64,000 nucleotides of DNA from Rariloculus sp965263005 (GCF_965263005.1 NZ_OZ253579.1:372001-436000); one strand, 5' to 3'; shown: positions 24,856 to 32,937, numbered from the stretch's first letter. Notes: generated by a model not told the origin, from the sequence alone. Numbers and translations are program-made.

Positions 24856-27069
24856 TTGGCAACCTACAACTTACGAATCCGAACGTTGTCGCTTAAATCC
24901 CTAAACCTAAAGCCCACCTACTCAACTGAAGAGTCAAACCTTCTTACAGATTTCTATATCCCTGCCCTATCTCAAGCAAAATACTATGATCGCGCCGTGG
25001 GATATTTCTCTGCTGGTATGCTTTCCTATGCAGCCCAGGGACTAAGCGGCGCCATAACGAAGAGCGGAAAAATGCGCCTATTGCTTGGCGAGCAATTAAG
25101 CCCGGAAGAATACGCAGCTGTGTGTCGAGGAATCGAGTTGCGGAACATCGAGTCCCGAATAGATGAAAAGCTAGCAGCAATCTTGCAACACGCAGATTCT
25201 GTATTGCTCCAACAGCGTCTCCAGTTATTAAGTTGGCTTATCGCCGCAAAACGCCTTGATATACGCTTCTGTTTAACAGAGCGTGGAATGTTTCACGAAA
25301 AGATGGGGGTACTTACCGATGAAGAAGGAAATAAAGTAGTATTCCAGGGTTCAGCAAACGAAACAATTGCGGCGTTGTCGCCCGACTTCAATTTCGAATC
25401 GATCGTACTTTTTCCTAGTTGGCAACAGGACGTTTTCCACGCCTATGCATCCCCGTTCATCGATCGATTCGAACTGATTTGGGATGGCAATTCCCACCAT
25501 GTCCACACAATTGATATACCGTCAGTTTCTTACGAACTATTGCGCTCATACTACAAATCCCATGCCCCTCCAAGCGTAAACGAAGCGAAACTTGCTTCAT
25601 ACTTGTACAACGTAAGCGCGGACGATGCATTCCCTTCGCTGCCACATTCCATTGGCGGGCGTGAATACCAACTCCGAGAACATCAAAAGGTTGCACTACA
25701 AGAGTGGGCTGCTAACGATTACAACGGAATTCTTGCTCACGCTACCGGATCGGGAAAGACGATATCGGCATTACATGGTGCCACCGCTCTAGCCGACTTT
25801 CACCGAGACAATGGCAGAAATTTTGTCTTGATAGTAAGTGTACCCTACCAGGTATTGGCCGATCAGTGGTGTCAGGTAATGCAACTATTCGGGATTCATG
25901 CACACCCATGTTACCGCAGCAAAACCTACTGGCAGAGTGCACTTCGGCAGGATATAGCTTCGATGAGACTAAAGTCTCAGCCGACTTTCGTCGGCGTTGT
26001 GGTCGTTAATGCGACCCTTACATCGGAAAGCTTCCGAGAGCTTCTTTCCAAAATTGACCCTCACGATCTACTTTTCGTGGGCGACGAATGTCACCATCAT
26101 CAGCGTTCCTCCATCCTCCAACACCTTCCGGCCAGTCGGTACCGCCTAGGTCTTTCCGCTACGCCTTGGCGCAGCTCCGATGTGGAAGCGCAAGCGCGCC
26201 TACGCGACTACTACTCTTGTATAGTATCAACTTACTCCATCAAGCATGCACTCAAGGATAAAGTGCTTGTGCCATATCAGTATTTCCAAACGGAAGTCGA
26301 GTTAACGAACGAGGAAGCAGAAGAATATCAGCGGCTAAGCGAAAAGATTGCTCAATTTCTTGCGGCGAAAGAGAATAGTGCCGACCTAGACGACAACTAC
26401 CTTGGTCATCTCATTAGGTCGAGAGCTAGAGTCCTTGGGTCTGCCGAACTTAAATTCAAGGCATTAAAAAACGCACTCTCCGATGGCGGACGGCGGTCAC
26501 ATTGCCTAGTCTATTGCGGCGACGGATCGACCGAACAATCGGATAACAACGGAAATTTGCGCGACGTCGAAAGAGTTGCACATATTCTTCATAGCCATGG
26601 ATGGAGCAGCAGTCGATTTACCGCAGAGGAAAGCCAGAGTGATCGCCGCCGCATTTTGGACAACTTCCGGTACTCATATATCGATGCCATCGTGGCTATC
26701 CGAGTCTTGGACGAAGGCTTCGATATGCCCCAGTGTCAAACAGCGTACATGCTTGCAAGCTCAACGAACGAGCGCCAGTTTATCCAACGACGTGGGCGGA
26801 TATTGCGTGAATGCCCGGGCAAAGAGTCGGCAGTTATCTATGATTACCTTATGACGCCCCCTGCGGGCTACGACTCGGCTGTATTTAGAAATATGGTCGC
26901 GCAAGAACTGATACGCGCGATAGAATTTGCGCGCTTTTGTAAGAACAGCGATGAGGCGATGAGAATTGTCCGCGATATAGTCTCTCGCTATGGGTTGAAT
27001 ATGGAACAATTGGAAGAGCAGGTGATGCATATGGAACTTCGCCTCCACAACAGCAATTCGGATAGGTAG
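24856..27069 (+). CDS. PT-system PLD-nuclease/DECH-helicase (Dnd-linked restriction protein; PbeA-like candidate)
   Basis: A 737-residue fusion. The N-terminal phospholipase-D-type nuclease has one HKD-like motif, MFHEKMGVL followed by FQGSANET (about residue 145-175). A superfamily 2 helicase follows with Walker A HATGSGKT (about 295), DECH box VGDECHHH (about 408), LSATPW and FIQRRGRILRE (about 645). This matches the helicase family repeatedly found with dnd genes (TIGR04095 as I recall it). It is first in a four-gene, AT-rich operon downstream of dndA. The start is uncertain: TTG at 24856, or TTG at 24886; no Shine-Dalgarno. A role in interference against unmodified invading DNA is expected but inferred. 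Confidence 0.8.
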   Translation: MATYNLRIRTLSLKSLNLKPTYSTEESNLLTDFYIPALSQAKYYDRAVGYFSAGMLSYAAQGLSGAITKSGKMRLLLGEQLSPEEYAAVCRGIELRNIESRIDEKLAAILQHADSVLLQQRLQLLSWLIAAKRLDIRFCLTERGMFHEKMGVLTDEEGNKVVFQGSANETIAALSPDFNFESIVLFPSWQQDVFHAYASPFIDRFELIWDGNSHHVHTIDIPSVSYELLRSYYKSHAPPSVNEAKLASYLYNVSADDAFPSLPHSIGGREYQLREHQKVALQEWAANDYNGILAHATGSGKTISALHGATALADFHRDNGRNFVLIVSVPYQVLADQWCQVMQLFGIHAHPCYRSKTYWQSALRQDIASMRLKSQPTFVGVVVVNATLTSESFRELLSKIDPHDLLFVGDECHHHQRSSILQHLPASRYRLGLSATPWRSSDVEAQARLRDYYSCIVSTYSIKHALKDKVLVPYQYFQTEVELTNEEAEEYQRLSEKIAQFLAAKENSADLDDNYLGHLIRSRARVLGSAELKFKALKNALSDGGRRSHCLVYCGDGSTEQSDNNGNLRDVERVAHILHSHGWSSSRFTAEESQSDRRRILDNFRYSYIDAIVAIRVLDEGFDMPQCQTAYMLASSTNERQFIQRRGRILRECPGKESAVIYDYLMTPPAGYDSAVFRNMVAQELIRAIEFARFCKNSDEAMRIVRDIVSRYGLNMEQLEEQVMHMELRLHNSNSDR

Positions 27070-27088
27070 TGCAGGGTTGGGTGGATTT

Positions 27089-27316
27089 ATGGACAAAGAT
27101 GCAGTTAAATCGCTTCTTGCGAACTTACAAGAGAACCCCGACGGTGTTTTCGAGCACCAAGATGATTTAGATCGAATAATTCAAAAAATAGTTGCGATAG
27201 AGAAAAAGCACCTTCATCAGATAGCAAGTCCCAGCGAGGCTAGACGTCGAAAGGAAGTCCGAGAACTGATAGAGTTGGAACTCCCCAAGGTACTGGGAAA
27301 AAGCCATGATTCTTAA
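27089..27316 (+). CDS. 75-aa helical protein of the PT-associated operon
   Basis: A small charged, predicted all-helical protein (MDKDAVKSLLANLQEN at the start; RRKEVRELIELELPKVL near the end). I recognise no family. It sits 19 bp after the helicase gene, and its stop overlaps the start of the SMC ATPase gene by 11 bp, so it is translated as part of the operon. A GGGTGG stretch precedes the ATG at 27089; an in-frame TTG 12 bp earlier is less likely. By position it matches the small second protein expected of a PbeABCD-like set, but that is inference. Confidence 0.65.
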   Translation: MDKDAVKSLLANLQENPDGVFEHQDDLDRIIQKIVAIEKKHLHQIASPSEARRRKEVRELIELELPKVLGKSHDS

Positions 27317-29327
27317 GAAACTTGTCTTGACCAATTTTCGACAGTTTTACGGAGAAAACGAACTTGAGTTCTCCACCGATCCATCTCGTAACGTTACGCT
27401 AATTCATGGCGAGAACGGAGTTGGAAAAACTACAATATTGAACGCTATTCTTTGGTGTCTATTCGAGCGTCTTACTCCGGACTTCGAGCAACAAAAAGAT
27501 CTTATTAACCATGAGGCAGCGGCGGAAAATATTACCCACTGTCGAGTACAAGTGTATTTCATTCATGATGGAACCGAGTATACGGCCCAACGAATTTACT
27601 CTCTCGGGAAGACACCGACGTTCAGGGTACACAAAATTGAAGACGGGAATTTTCGAGAAATGCCGGCGCCAATTGCATATGTCAACGGCGTTCTGCCCAA
27701 GGATATGGCACCATACTTCTTTTTTCATGGGGAAGGGGTTGCAGCGATATCGGAGGGAAAGGAAAGCGAAAAGTTTCGCAAAGCCGTACGAACTATATTG
27801 GGGTTTACTTTTGCTGAGTGTGCCATCGAAGATCTTAACAATATTCGAAAGGACTATGGAAAGAAGATTGGAGAACTTAGAACTAAGAATCGCCAGCTTG
27901 AACAGTTCACGAGGGATGAGAACAGGGCACAGACTGCTTATGATAGTCTATCTGAACAGCTTTTATCCGCCATTGGTGAGACAAAGAAAACTGGATTACA
28001 ACTAAACGGCATCGAAGAGAAGCTCGGAGCAAGCAAGAACGCTGACGTCCGACGCATAAAGAGGCAGATGGAACAGATAGATCGTCGGCTAAATCGATGT
28101 CGACTAAACCTCAGGAGTGTTAACAGGGACCGACAGACTTTAATAGAGCGGTATGGGTGGGCGATTTTCGGCTCGGACCTAATGGATCAGGGATTGAAGT
28201 TTATTGATGAGTCGACGTTGAAGGGGCGAATACCGGCACCCTATCAGGATCAGTTTGTTGAAGACTTGTTGGAAATACACCAGTGTATTTGCGGAAGAAC
28301 TTTGGATCTCGGATCAGATGAGGAGTTTCGCGTACGATCCTTACTTGAGACTGCCAGTACCGGCGAAATCAATCAGCGGATAATGAAAGCTCGATCGACT
28401 GCAGCTAACCTGAAAGGTAGGGTTAAGAGATTTCTTCAAGAGATAGGCGAAGTTGATAAGCAGAGAGCTAATTTGGATCGGGACATCGGTTTCGCCGAAA
28501 AGGAGTTGGCGGATTGTGAAAAGCGAATGCGTGGCATCAATGAGGAAGAGATCAACCGCTTGATTGAACGCCGCTCTCGGTTGAGGTCGGAACGGGAAAA
28601 GCTCACGACCAAACAAGGCAGGTTAAAGGAGAGAATCGCGCAGGAGGAAGGCAACGTCAGATCCGCTCGTAAGGCCGCCGCGATAGCGGGGGCCAACAAT
28701 GCGAGGTATGCGCGCCTTAGTAGCATGAGGGATGGTGTTGAGGAAATGATCAGACGTTGCGAGAAACGCCTTGATGAGTATGAGGATAGCGCGCGAACTC
28801 TAATAGCTGGAAAGGTAAATGAGTTTTTGAAACAATTTTCCCGTAAGCACTACGAGGTTCGTGTATCGGAGTCATTTGAGTTTTTCCTAGCGAGAACGGA
28901 TGGAATGGTGGTTGCAAAGAGCCAAGGTGAAAAGTTGCTACTGAATCTAGCGTTCGTCTCAGCGCTAATTCAACACGCGCGACTACGACAAAACGCGACC
29001 GGACGCTTTCTCGTTCGGGGTACTGTTGCGCCGTTTGTCATTGATGCACCCTTCGGCGAATTGGACGAAACTTATAGGAAAGCGACAGCCGAGTTGTTGC
29101 CACCTCAATCCGAGCAGGTTGTCTTTTTGCTCTCCTCGTCCCATTGGACTGGTACCGTTGATGACGCAATAAGGAATAGGGTAGCTAGGGAATATGTGCT
29201 TGTTTCCAACAGAAGGGGGACCCGAGGCTCAAAACCAATCGATGCAATAAGGCTCGGATCGAAAACCATAGAGCAATCGCGCTACCAACAAGAGAGAGAT
29301 TGTACGATTGTAGAAAGGGTTCACTAA
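27306..29327 (+). CDS. DndD-like SMC ATPase of the PT-associated operon (PbeC-like candidate)
   Basis: A 673-residue SMC/RecN-like ATPase. Walker A HGENGVGKTT lies near residue 34-43. YFFFHGEGVAAI resembles the FLFDGE segment of DndD. Coiled-coil arms flank a hinge-like CICGR (about residue 327), and a signature AKSQGEKLLLNLA and Walker B PFVIDAPFGELDE close the protein. It is about the length of DndD but divergent in sequence, more AT-rich, and on the other strand, so it is a paralogous motor rather than a duplicate dndD. It probably works with the helicase and the two small proteins. Confidence 0.8.
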   Translation: MILKKLVLTNFRQFYGENELEFSTDPSRNVTLIHGENGVGKTTILNAILWCLFERLTPDFEQQKDLINHEAAAENITHCRVQVYFIHDGTEYTAQRIYSLGKTPTFRVHKIEDGNFREMPAPIAYVNGVLPKDMAPYFFFHGEGVAAISEGKESEKFRKAVRTILGFTFAECAIEDLNNIRKDYGKKIGELRTKNRQLEQFTRDENRAQTAYDSLSEQLLSAIGETKKTGLQLNGIEEKLGASKNADVRRIKRQMEQIDRRLNRCRLNLRSVNRDRQTLIERYGWAIFGSDLMDQGLKFIDESTLKGRIPAPYQDQFVEDLLEIHQCICGRTLDLGSDEEFRVRSLLETASTGEINQRIMKARSTAANLKGRVKRFLQEIGEVDKQRANLDRDIGFAEKELADCEKRMRGINEEEINRLIERRSRLRSEREKLTTKQGRLKERIAQEEGNVRSARKAAAIAGANNARYARLSSMRDGVEEMIRRCEKRLDEYEDSARTLIAGKVNEFLKQFSRKHYEVRVSESFEFFLARTDGMVVAKSQGEKLLLNLAFVSALIQHARLRQNATGRFLVRGTVAPFVIDAPFGELDETYRKATAELLPPQSEQVVFLLSSSHWTGTVDDAIRNRVAREYVLVSNRRGTRGSKPIDAIRLGSKTIEQSRYQQERDCTIVERVH

Positions 29328-29329
29328 AA

Positions 29330-29797
29330 ATGGCAATAATCTATATATCCGATGCACACAAAGATGTAGCGGAACGCCTTGCGCGAGATTCCACGACAAT
29401 CGCGGACAAATCGATATTTCCTACGTACATGCATTTGATGGCATTTGCCGCGATGGTTGGATATGCGAATGGCACGTCTTGCCCAGTGGATCCCAAGGAT
29501 CGGGGCCCAGAGGTAGACGAACAGGTATTTGCGCGACACGAGATGGATGGACTAGTTTATTTGCTTGCGCTGGAGGCAACTGAGGACTGCGATATTTTGC
29601 GTGCGGGTAAGGTTAACGAAGCTTGGCGGCTAATTGAGAGTTACGCTGAAGGAGGTTTCAAAATTATTCAGCAATGGCTGCTTGACGCGCCGGGAGACGT
29701 CGATGGTGTAGACGCACTGTTGTCCCGCATCACAGAGATTGCCTCAGAAAAGGCGAAATTCGTCACGGAACCCTTACAACCGCGGATTGACTTTTGA
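29330..29797 (+). CDS. DNA phosphorothioation-associated protein 4-like (PbeD-like candidate)
   Basis: A 155-residue protein. After a short N-terminal part it reads KSIFPTYMHLMAFAAMVGY, close to the phrase that marks the Dnd-associated protein 4 family (Dnd_assoc_4) as I recall it. The rest is helical and acidic, with no catalytic motif that I can see. The ATG at 29330 lies 2 bp after the SMC ATPase stop, so it is the last gene of the four-gene operon. Its biochemical role is unknown. Confidence 0.65.
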   Translation: MAIIYISDAHKDVAERLARDSTTIADKSIFPTYMHLMAFAAMVGYANGTSCPVDPKDRGPEVDEQVFARHEMDGLVYLLALEATEDCDILRAGKVNEAWRLIESYAEGGFKIIQQWLLDAPGDVDGVDALLSRITEIASEKAKFVTEPLQPRIDF

Positions 29798-30213
29798 TCT
29801 AATCCCATGTTGCCATTCTGTGAATCGGAAAGTGCTAGTGGTTCATAGACACCCTTTCAATCGGATGGGCTAATTTACCGTTTGGTCGAGGGCGTGGACG
29901 TAAACAGCTTGCTGGGACCGGGGTCCCAGGTCAAGGTGGTCGAACCGGAACTGGATCTTGACCCCACTCGTCTGGGCACGGTCGTGCCGAAGTATCTCTA
30001 CCGCCTCGATCTCGGCTCTCCGACCGTGCCTGAGCCGTTGTACTCAAGACGTAGGAAAATATATAATGTCCGTAAATTATCCCACTGCTCAACAGCGTAT
30101 CCTAATTAAGAAAAAGAGACGATCCCTTTTCGTCCCTCCAACTATAGATCCAGATAACAAATGTACCAACTCAAGACGATGTCATCTCTTGAAAGGGTTT
30201 GTGATTTGACAGT
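29798..30213 (+). other. Gap with a high-GC gene remnant inside the AT-rich segment
   Basis: About 415 bases between the four-gene operon and the HNH nuclease gene. Within it, 29885-30045 is clearly GC-richer than its surroundings. It is open on the plus strand, encoding phrases such as VEGVDVNSLLGPGSQVKV and GTVVPKYLYRLDLGSP, then decays into AT-rich sequence. It looks like the 3' remnant of a native gene stranded between two inserted blocks. I cannot identify its family. The last 100 bases should hold the HNH gene promoter. Confidence 0.45.
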
Positions 30214-31197
30214 ATGAATGCGTCACTCTACTCCGTGAATGCAACGGCAATTCTCCGACATTTCAACGGGCTGACAGTTTGGCAGCGACGGCACGAGCGA
30301 GCTCCGCACAAACCGCTCCTTGCACTATGGGCAATTGGACGATGTTTAAGAGGATGTGCCCGGCTGGTAGATTACAAGACGGTGCACACTGAGTTAGGAG
30401 CGCTTCTGAAGAAATTTGGTCCGTCGCGGCAAAACTATAAGCCACAGGAACCGTTCTGGCGAATGCAAAAGGACGGGATATGGCAAGTTCCAAGTGCGGA
30501 ACAGGTGCGTGTACAAAGCAACGGGAGTGTAGCGCCGACTGAACTTAGGAAACTGGGAATCGTGGGTGGGCTGACCACGCCAATTCACGAGCTGTTTCGT
30601 CGAGATAGCGCCAAAGCATTGGAAGTCGCCCACTTGCTGTTAGACGCTCATTTTCCAGAAACATTGCATCGCGCGATTCTGGAGGAAACTATAGGAGACT
30701 GTCTATTCGATACAAACAGAGTTGCCGATAGTAAGGTTGAACTGGACAAATCTGAGCTATTGAAATCCACGTACGTACGGCGTCGTCGCAATCCTAAGTT
30801 TCGAAGGAAAATCTTGGAGACTTACGCGTTCCGCTGTGCAGTTTGCGAGTTCTCTTTGGAGTTTCCGAACGGAACCTGGCCTGCTCTAGAGGCCGCGCAC
30901 ATTATGTGGCACAGTTGTCTTGGTCCTGATGACACCAATAATGGCATTTCCCTTTGCGTTGTTCATCACGAATTGTTTGATTGGGGAGCATTTACGATTC
31001 TTCCTGATTCTCTTCGTGTGGTAGTCTCAAGAGCGTTGTTACGGAGGAAATCCAGGGACTCGATACGGCAATTTCATGGAAGCCCCCTTTCAGTATCGGC
31101 GAAACATACGGATGATCGTCCAGCAGACGCATTCTTGAATTGGCACGCTAGAAACGTATTCAAGGACAATCGACTACCAGAAATGAAGGCTGGTTGA
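30214..31197 (+). CDS. Putative phosphorothioated-DNA-binding HNH restriction endonuclease (SBD-HNH)
   Basis: A 327-residue two-domain protein. The N-terminal 160 residues carry the pattern of the sulfur-binding domain of McrA-type enzymes: ERAPHKPLLALWAIGR, then KKFGPSRQNYKPQEPFWRMQ and KDGIWQVP. The C-terminal HNH nuclease has Cys pair CAVC (about residue 207), then EAAHIMWH, NNGISLCVVHHELFDWG. Known relatives (ScoMcrA and kin) bind phosphorothioated DNA and cleave nearby. It is AT-rich like the preceding operon and follows a 416-bp gap. Sitting beside a complete dnd writer is paradoxical, since self-cleavage must be avoided. Specificity is not known. Confidence 0.82.
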   Translation: MNASLYSVNATAILRHFNGLTVWQRRHERAPHKPLLALWAIGRCLRGCARLVDYKTVHTELGALLKKFGPSRQNYKPQEPFWRMQKDGIWQVPSAEQVRVQSNGSVAPTELRKLGIVGGLTTPIHELFRRDSAKALEVAHLLLDAHFPETLHRAILEETIGDCLFDTNRVADSKVELDKSELLKSTYVRRRRNPKFRRKILETYAFRCAVCEFSLEFPNGTWPALEAAHIMWHSCLGPDDTNNGISLCVVHHELFDWGAFTILPDSLRVVVSRALLRRKSRDSIRQFHGSPLSVSAKHTDDRPADAFLNWHARNVFKDNRLPEMKAG

Positions 31198-31649
31198 ACG
31201 AGTCGTCTGAGATACGAGAAACTAACGCCTTCCAATATCAAGAAAAATAGAGCCTCGGTAACTCCGGCAAAGCGATGACGCCACCGTACAGGTTGGGAAG
31301 GTTTGCGCTGAAGTAGCATTCGTCGGTGATGTTTCGAGCCGTGAGGTTGAAGTCCATTGCGGCGGATTATGTTGCGGAATGTGTCGCCGATCCTAGCCCA
31401 GTCGACACGGTCGACCTTGAAGGGGAGATCGGAATCGCTAAGCGCTTCGGCCAGCGCCGAACTTACGTCCAGCGGAAGCGGCTCGTCGCCCAGGATGGTG
31501 AGATCGAGATCGGAGTAGTTCTTCGCCGTCCAGGTGGCGCGCGACCCGAACGCCAGCACCTCTCGATCCGGCACGTGCTGCCGCAGGACACTACGCACGA
31601 TGGCCCAATGGTCAAGTCGTAGGTCAACAGGGGGTGCTGTCTCGCTCAT
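31074..31649 (-). CDS. MNT-type nucleotidyltransferase antitoxin with replaced 3' end
   Basis: The first 97 residues are a complete MNT domain: EVLAFGSRATWTAKNYSDLDLTIL contains the GSx10DxD active site, and VDRVDWARIGDTFRNIIR is the family end. Family members normally stop a few residues later, but here the frame runs on for about 95 unrelated residues, the last 41 antisense to the HNH gene. The break falls at about 31358, so the true 3' end was lost, probably when the island inserted. MNT proteins adenylylate and silence their HEPN partner, encoded just upstream with an ATGA overlap. Whether this chimera still works is unclear. Confidence 0.7.
   Translation of the reverse strand: MSETAPPVDLRLDHWAIVRSVLRQHVPDREVLAFGSRATWTAKNYSDLDLTILGDEPLPLDVSSALAEALSDSDLPFKVDRVDWARIGDTFRNIIRRNGLQPHGSKHHRRMLLQRKPSQPVRWRHRFAGVTEALFFLILEGVSFSYLRRLVQPAFISGSRLSLNTFLACQFKNASAGRSSVCFADTERGLP
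31238..31357 (-). pseudogene. Remnant of the 3' end of a gene, possibly TonB-dependent receptor
   Basis: A second minus-strand frame inside the abnormal part of the MNT gene encodes 39 residues, including FNLTARNITDECYFSANL and GGVIALPELPRLYF. This resembles the last strands of TonB-dependent receptors. There is no room for the rest of such a gene. It begins exactly where MNT similarity ends, marking a recombination join. The family suggestion is tentative. Confidence 0.35.
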
Positions 31650-32116
31650 GCCAGACGTTCATGCAACTTGTCGCGCAGATGGATCGCCTCTTCGAGCAAG
31701 CGCGGAATACCGCCGACCACTTCGAGCGCAACATCCTCGTTGTAGGTATGGCTGGTCTTTCCGCGCATTTCGCGGAAGCCCCGCCAATCCGGCCACTCTC
31801 CCAGCAGCAGGTCTTGCTCGTTTCCCGTGCGGATCAGATCCGGAAACGCCATCGTGTCGACCTGCTCGGGATTTGGCGATGCGTATACGAGGTAGCGCTT
31901 CAGGACCTTGTGTCCGAGTTCGTACGTGAACTTGAAGCGTTGAACCAGACCGTCGCGAATTTGCGTATCGCTCGTGTCGGCCCGATATCGTGCCAACCCT
32001 TCCTCGAGGCGTTGGATCGCGCGTTCGAACCAGCCAATATCGAGGTCAGCATTGGTCATCATGCTCTCCGTTCCAGAACCCGAGGTTGGCGCCGTATTGT
32101 TTGCCTGTTTCGACAT
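31646..32116 (-). CDS. HEPN-domain toxin of HI0074/HepT type (nucleotidyltransferase substrate-binding protein)
   Basis: A 156-residue protein of the HI0074 family. RFKFTYELGHKVLKRYL is typical, and MRGKTSHTY contains the RX4HxY RNase motif of HEPN toxins. The first 18 residues are unlike the family, so translation may start at the ATG pair near 32059-32062. It is followed by the MNT gene with a 4-bp overlap, the usual MNT/HEPN pair. The toxin looks intact while its antitoxin has lost its natural 3' end. Confidence 0.8.
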   Translation of the reverse strand: MSKQANNTAPTSGSGTESMMTNADLDIGWFERAIQRLEEGLARYRADTSDTQIRDGLVQRFKFTYELGHKVLKRYLVYASPNPEQVDTMAFPDLIRTGNEQDLLLGEWPDWRGFREMRGKTSHTYNEDVALEVVGGIPRLLEEAIHLRDKLHERLA

Positions 32117-32287
32117 CTAGTCCTCGTCCTTGTCCTGCGACGGAGAAACGGCATCCCCGGTCAAGCTTACGTATTCGTCAAGCACCATCACCGCTAGAAG
32201 CCGTCGGCCGTGCTTGCTGTCATTGGTGTTTCCAATCGGCGCATTCCGAGATCCGTCCCTGCGAATCGGGCACCGATCGGTCGTCAT
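32117..32287 (-). CDS. Possible 56-aa protein before the HEPN gene, unrecognised
   Basis: An open frame from ATG 32287 ends with TAG directly abutting the HEPN ATG at 32116. It includes SKHGRRLLAVMVLDEYVSL, which looks protein-like, and a very acidic tail (SQDKDED). I know no family. It may be a gene fragment or simply leader sequence. The rest of the gap up to 32515 shows nothing else that I can support. Confidence 0.25.
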   Translation of the reverse strand: MTTDRCPIRRDGSRNAPIGNTNDSKHGRRLLAVMVLDEYVSLTGDAVSPSQDKDED

Positions 32288-32515
32288 CGCAGGCGACCGG
32301 GATGCCCCTCGGCCTGCACCACGCGCGGCAAGACTCACGGCGAGCAAGCTTAGCGTGCCATAACCGCGTTGCGCTGCAAGCTGGCCACGACTTTTGCCAA
32401 TGCCGATGTTTCCGGGTGATTCGAACATCGCAATTGCCACCCACAACTCCACAATGAGGACCAAGAGGCATTGGCCACCGCCCGGCCACTCCTTTGCCCA
32501 CGCACAGGAGGCTCC

Positions 32516-32902
32516 ATGAAGCTGTTGACCGAAAAGCAGCGCGAGGCGCTGCTCGCAAACGGAAGAAACCGCGACCAGGACCACCCGCCGGTTGTGAAAT
32601 TTTTCAACCCGTGCGGGGCCGCGACATGGTTGTGCAGCGAACTTGATCCCGAGGACGGTGACACGCTGTTCGGGCTGGGCGATCACGGTTTCGGCTCGCC
32701 CGAGCTGGGCTACTTCAGTCTCGCCGAGATCACCGCAATCCGGCTCCCGTTCGGCCTCCGAATCGAACGCGACTTGCATTTCCAGCCCAAGTATCCGCTT
32801 TCGGCCTACGCCGAAGCCGCGCGCACCGCGGGCCGAATCGTCGAGCATGGACCTGAACTCGACGCGATTTTGAACGGGCGCATTAGTGGGACTCACGCCT
32901 GA
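32516..32902 (+). CDS. DUF2958 domain protein
   Basis: A 128-residue protein whose body (HPPVVKFFNPCGAATWL, then DTLFGLGDHGFGSPELGYFS and LPFGLRIERDLHF) is the DUF2958 pattern. These proteins occur mainly on plasmids and integrative conjugative elements; their function is not known. AGGAGG lies about 8 nt before the ATG at 32516. It stands alone here, which suggests a leftover of a mobile element. Confidence 0.85.
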   Translation: MKLLTEKQREALLANGRNRDQDHPPVVKFFNPCGAATWLCSELDPEDGDTLFGLGDHGFGSPELGYFSLAEITAIRLPFGLRIERDLHFQPKYPLSAYAEAARTAGRIVEHGPELDAILNGRISGTHA

Positions 32903-32937
32903 CTACGCTTATTCGTCGCGTCCTTGCGCACGCCGCC

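Noticed and set aside
16923..31197. DndFGH restriction module
   Set aside because: None of the plus-strand genes has the features of DndF, DndG or DndH that I would expect; the helicase carries a PLD domain and the partners are different.
32117..32896. Long minus-strand frame opposite the DUF2958 gene
   Set aside because: Most of it is antisense to DUF2958, which has a good ribosome-binding site and family motifs; only its last 56 codons are kept as a low-confidence possibility.
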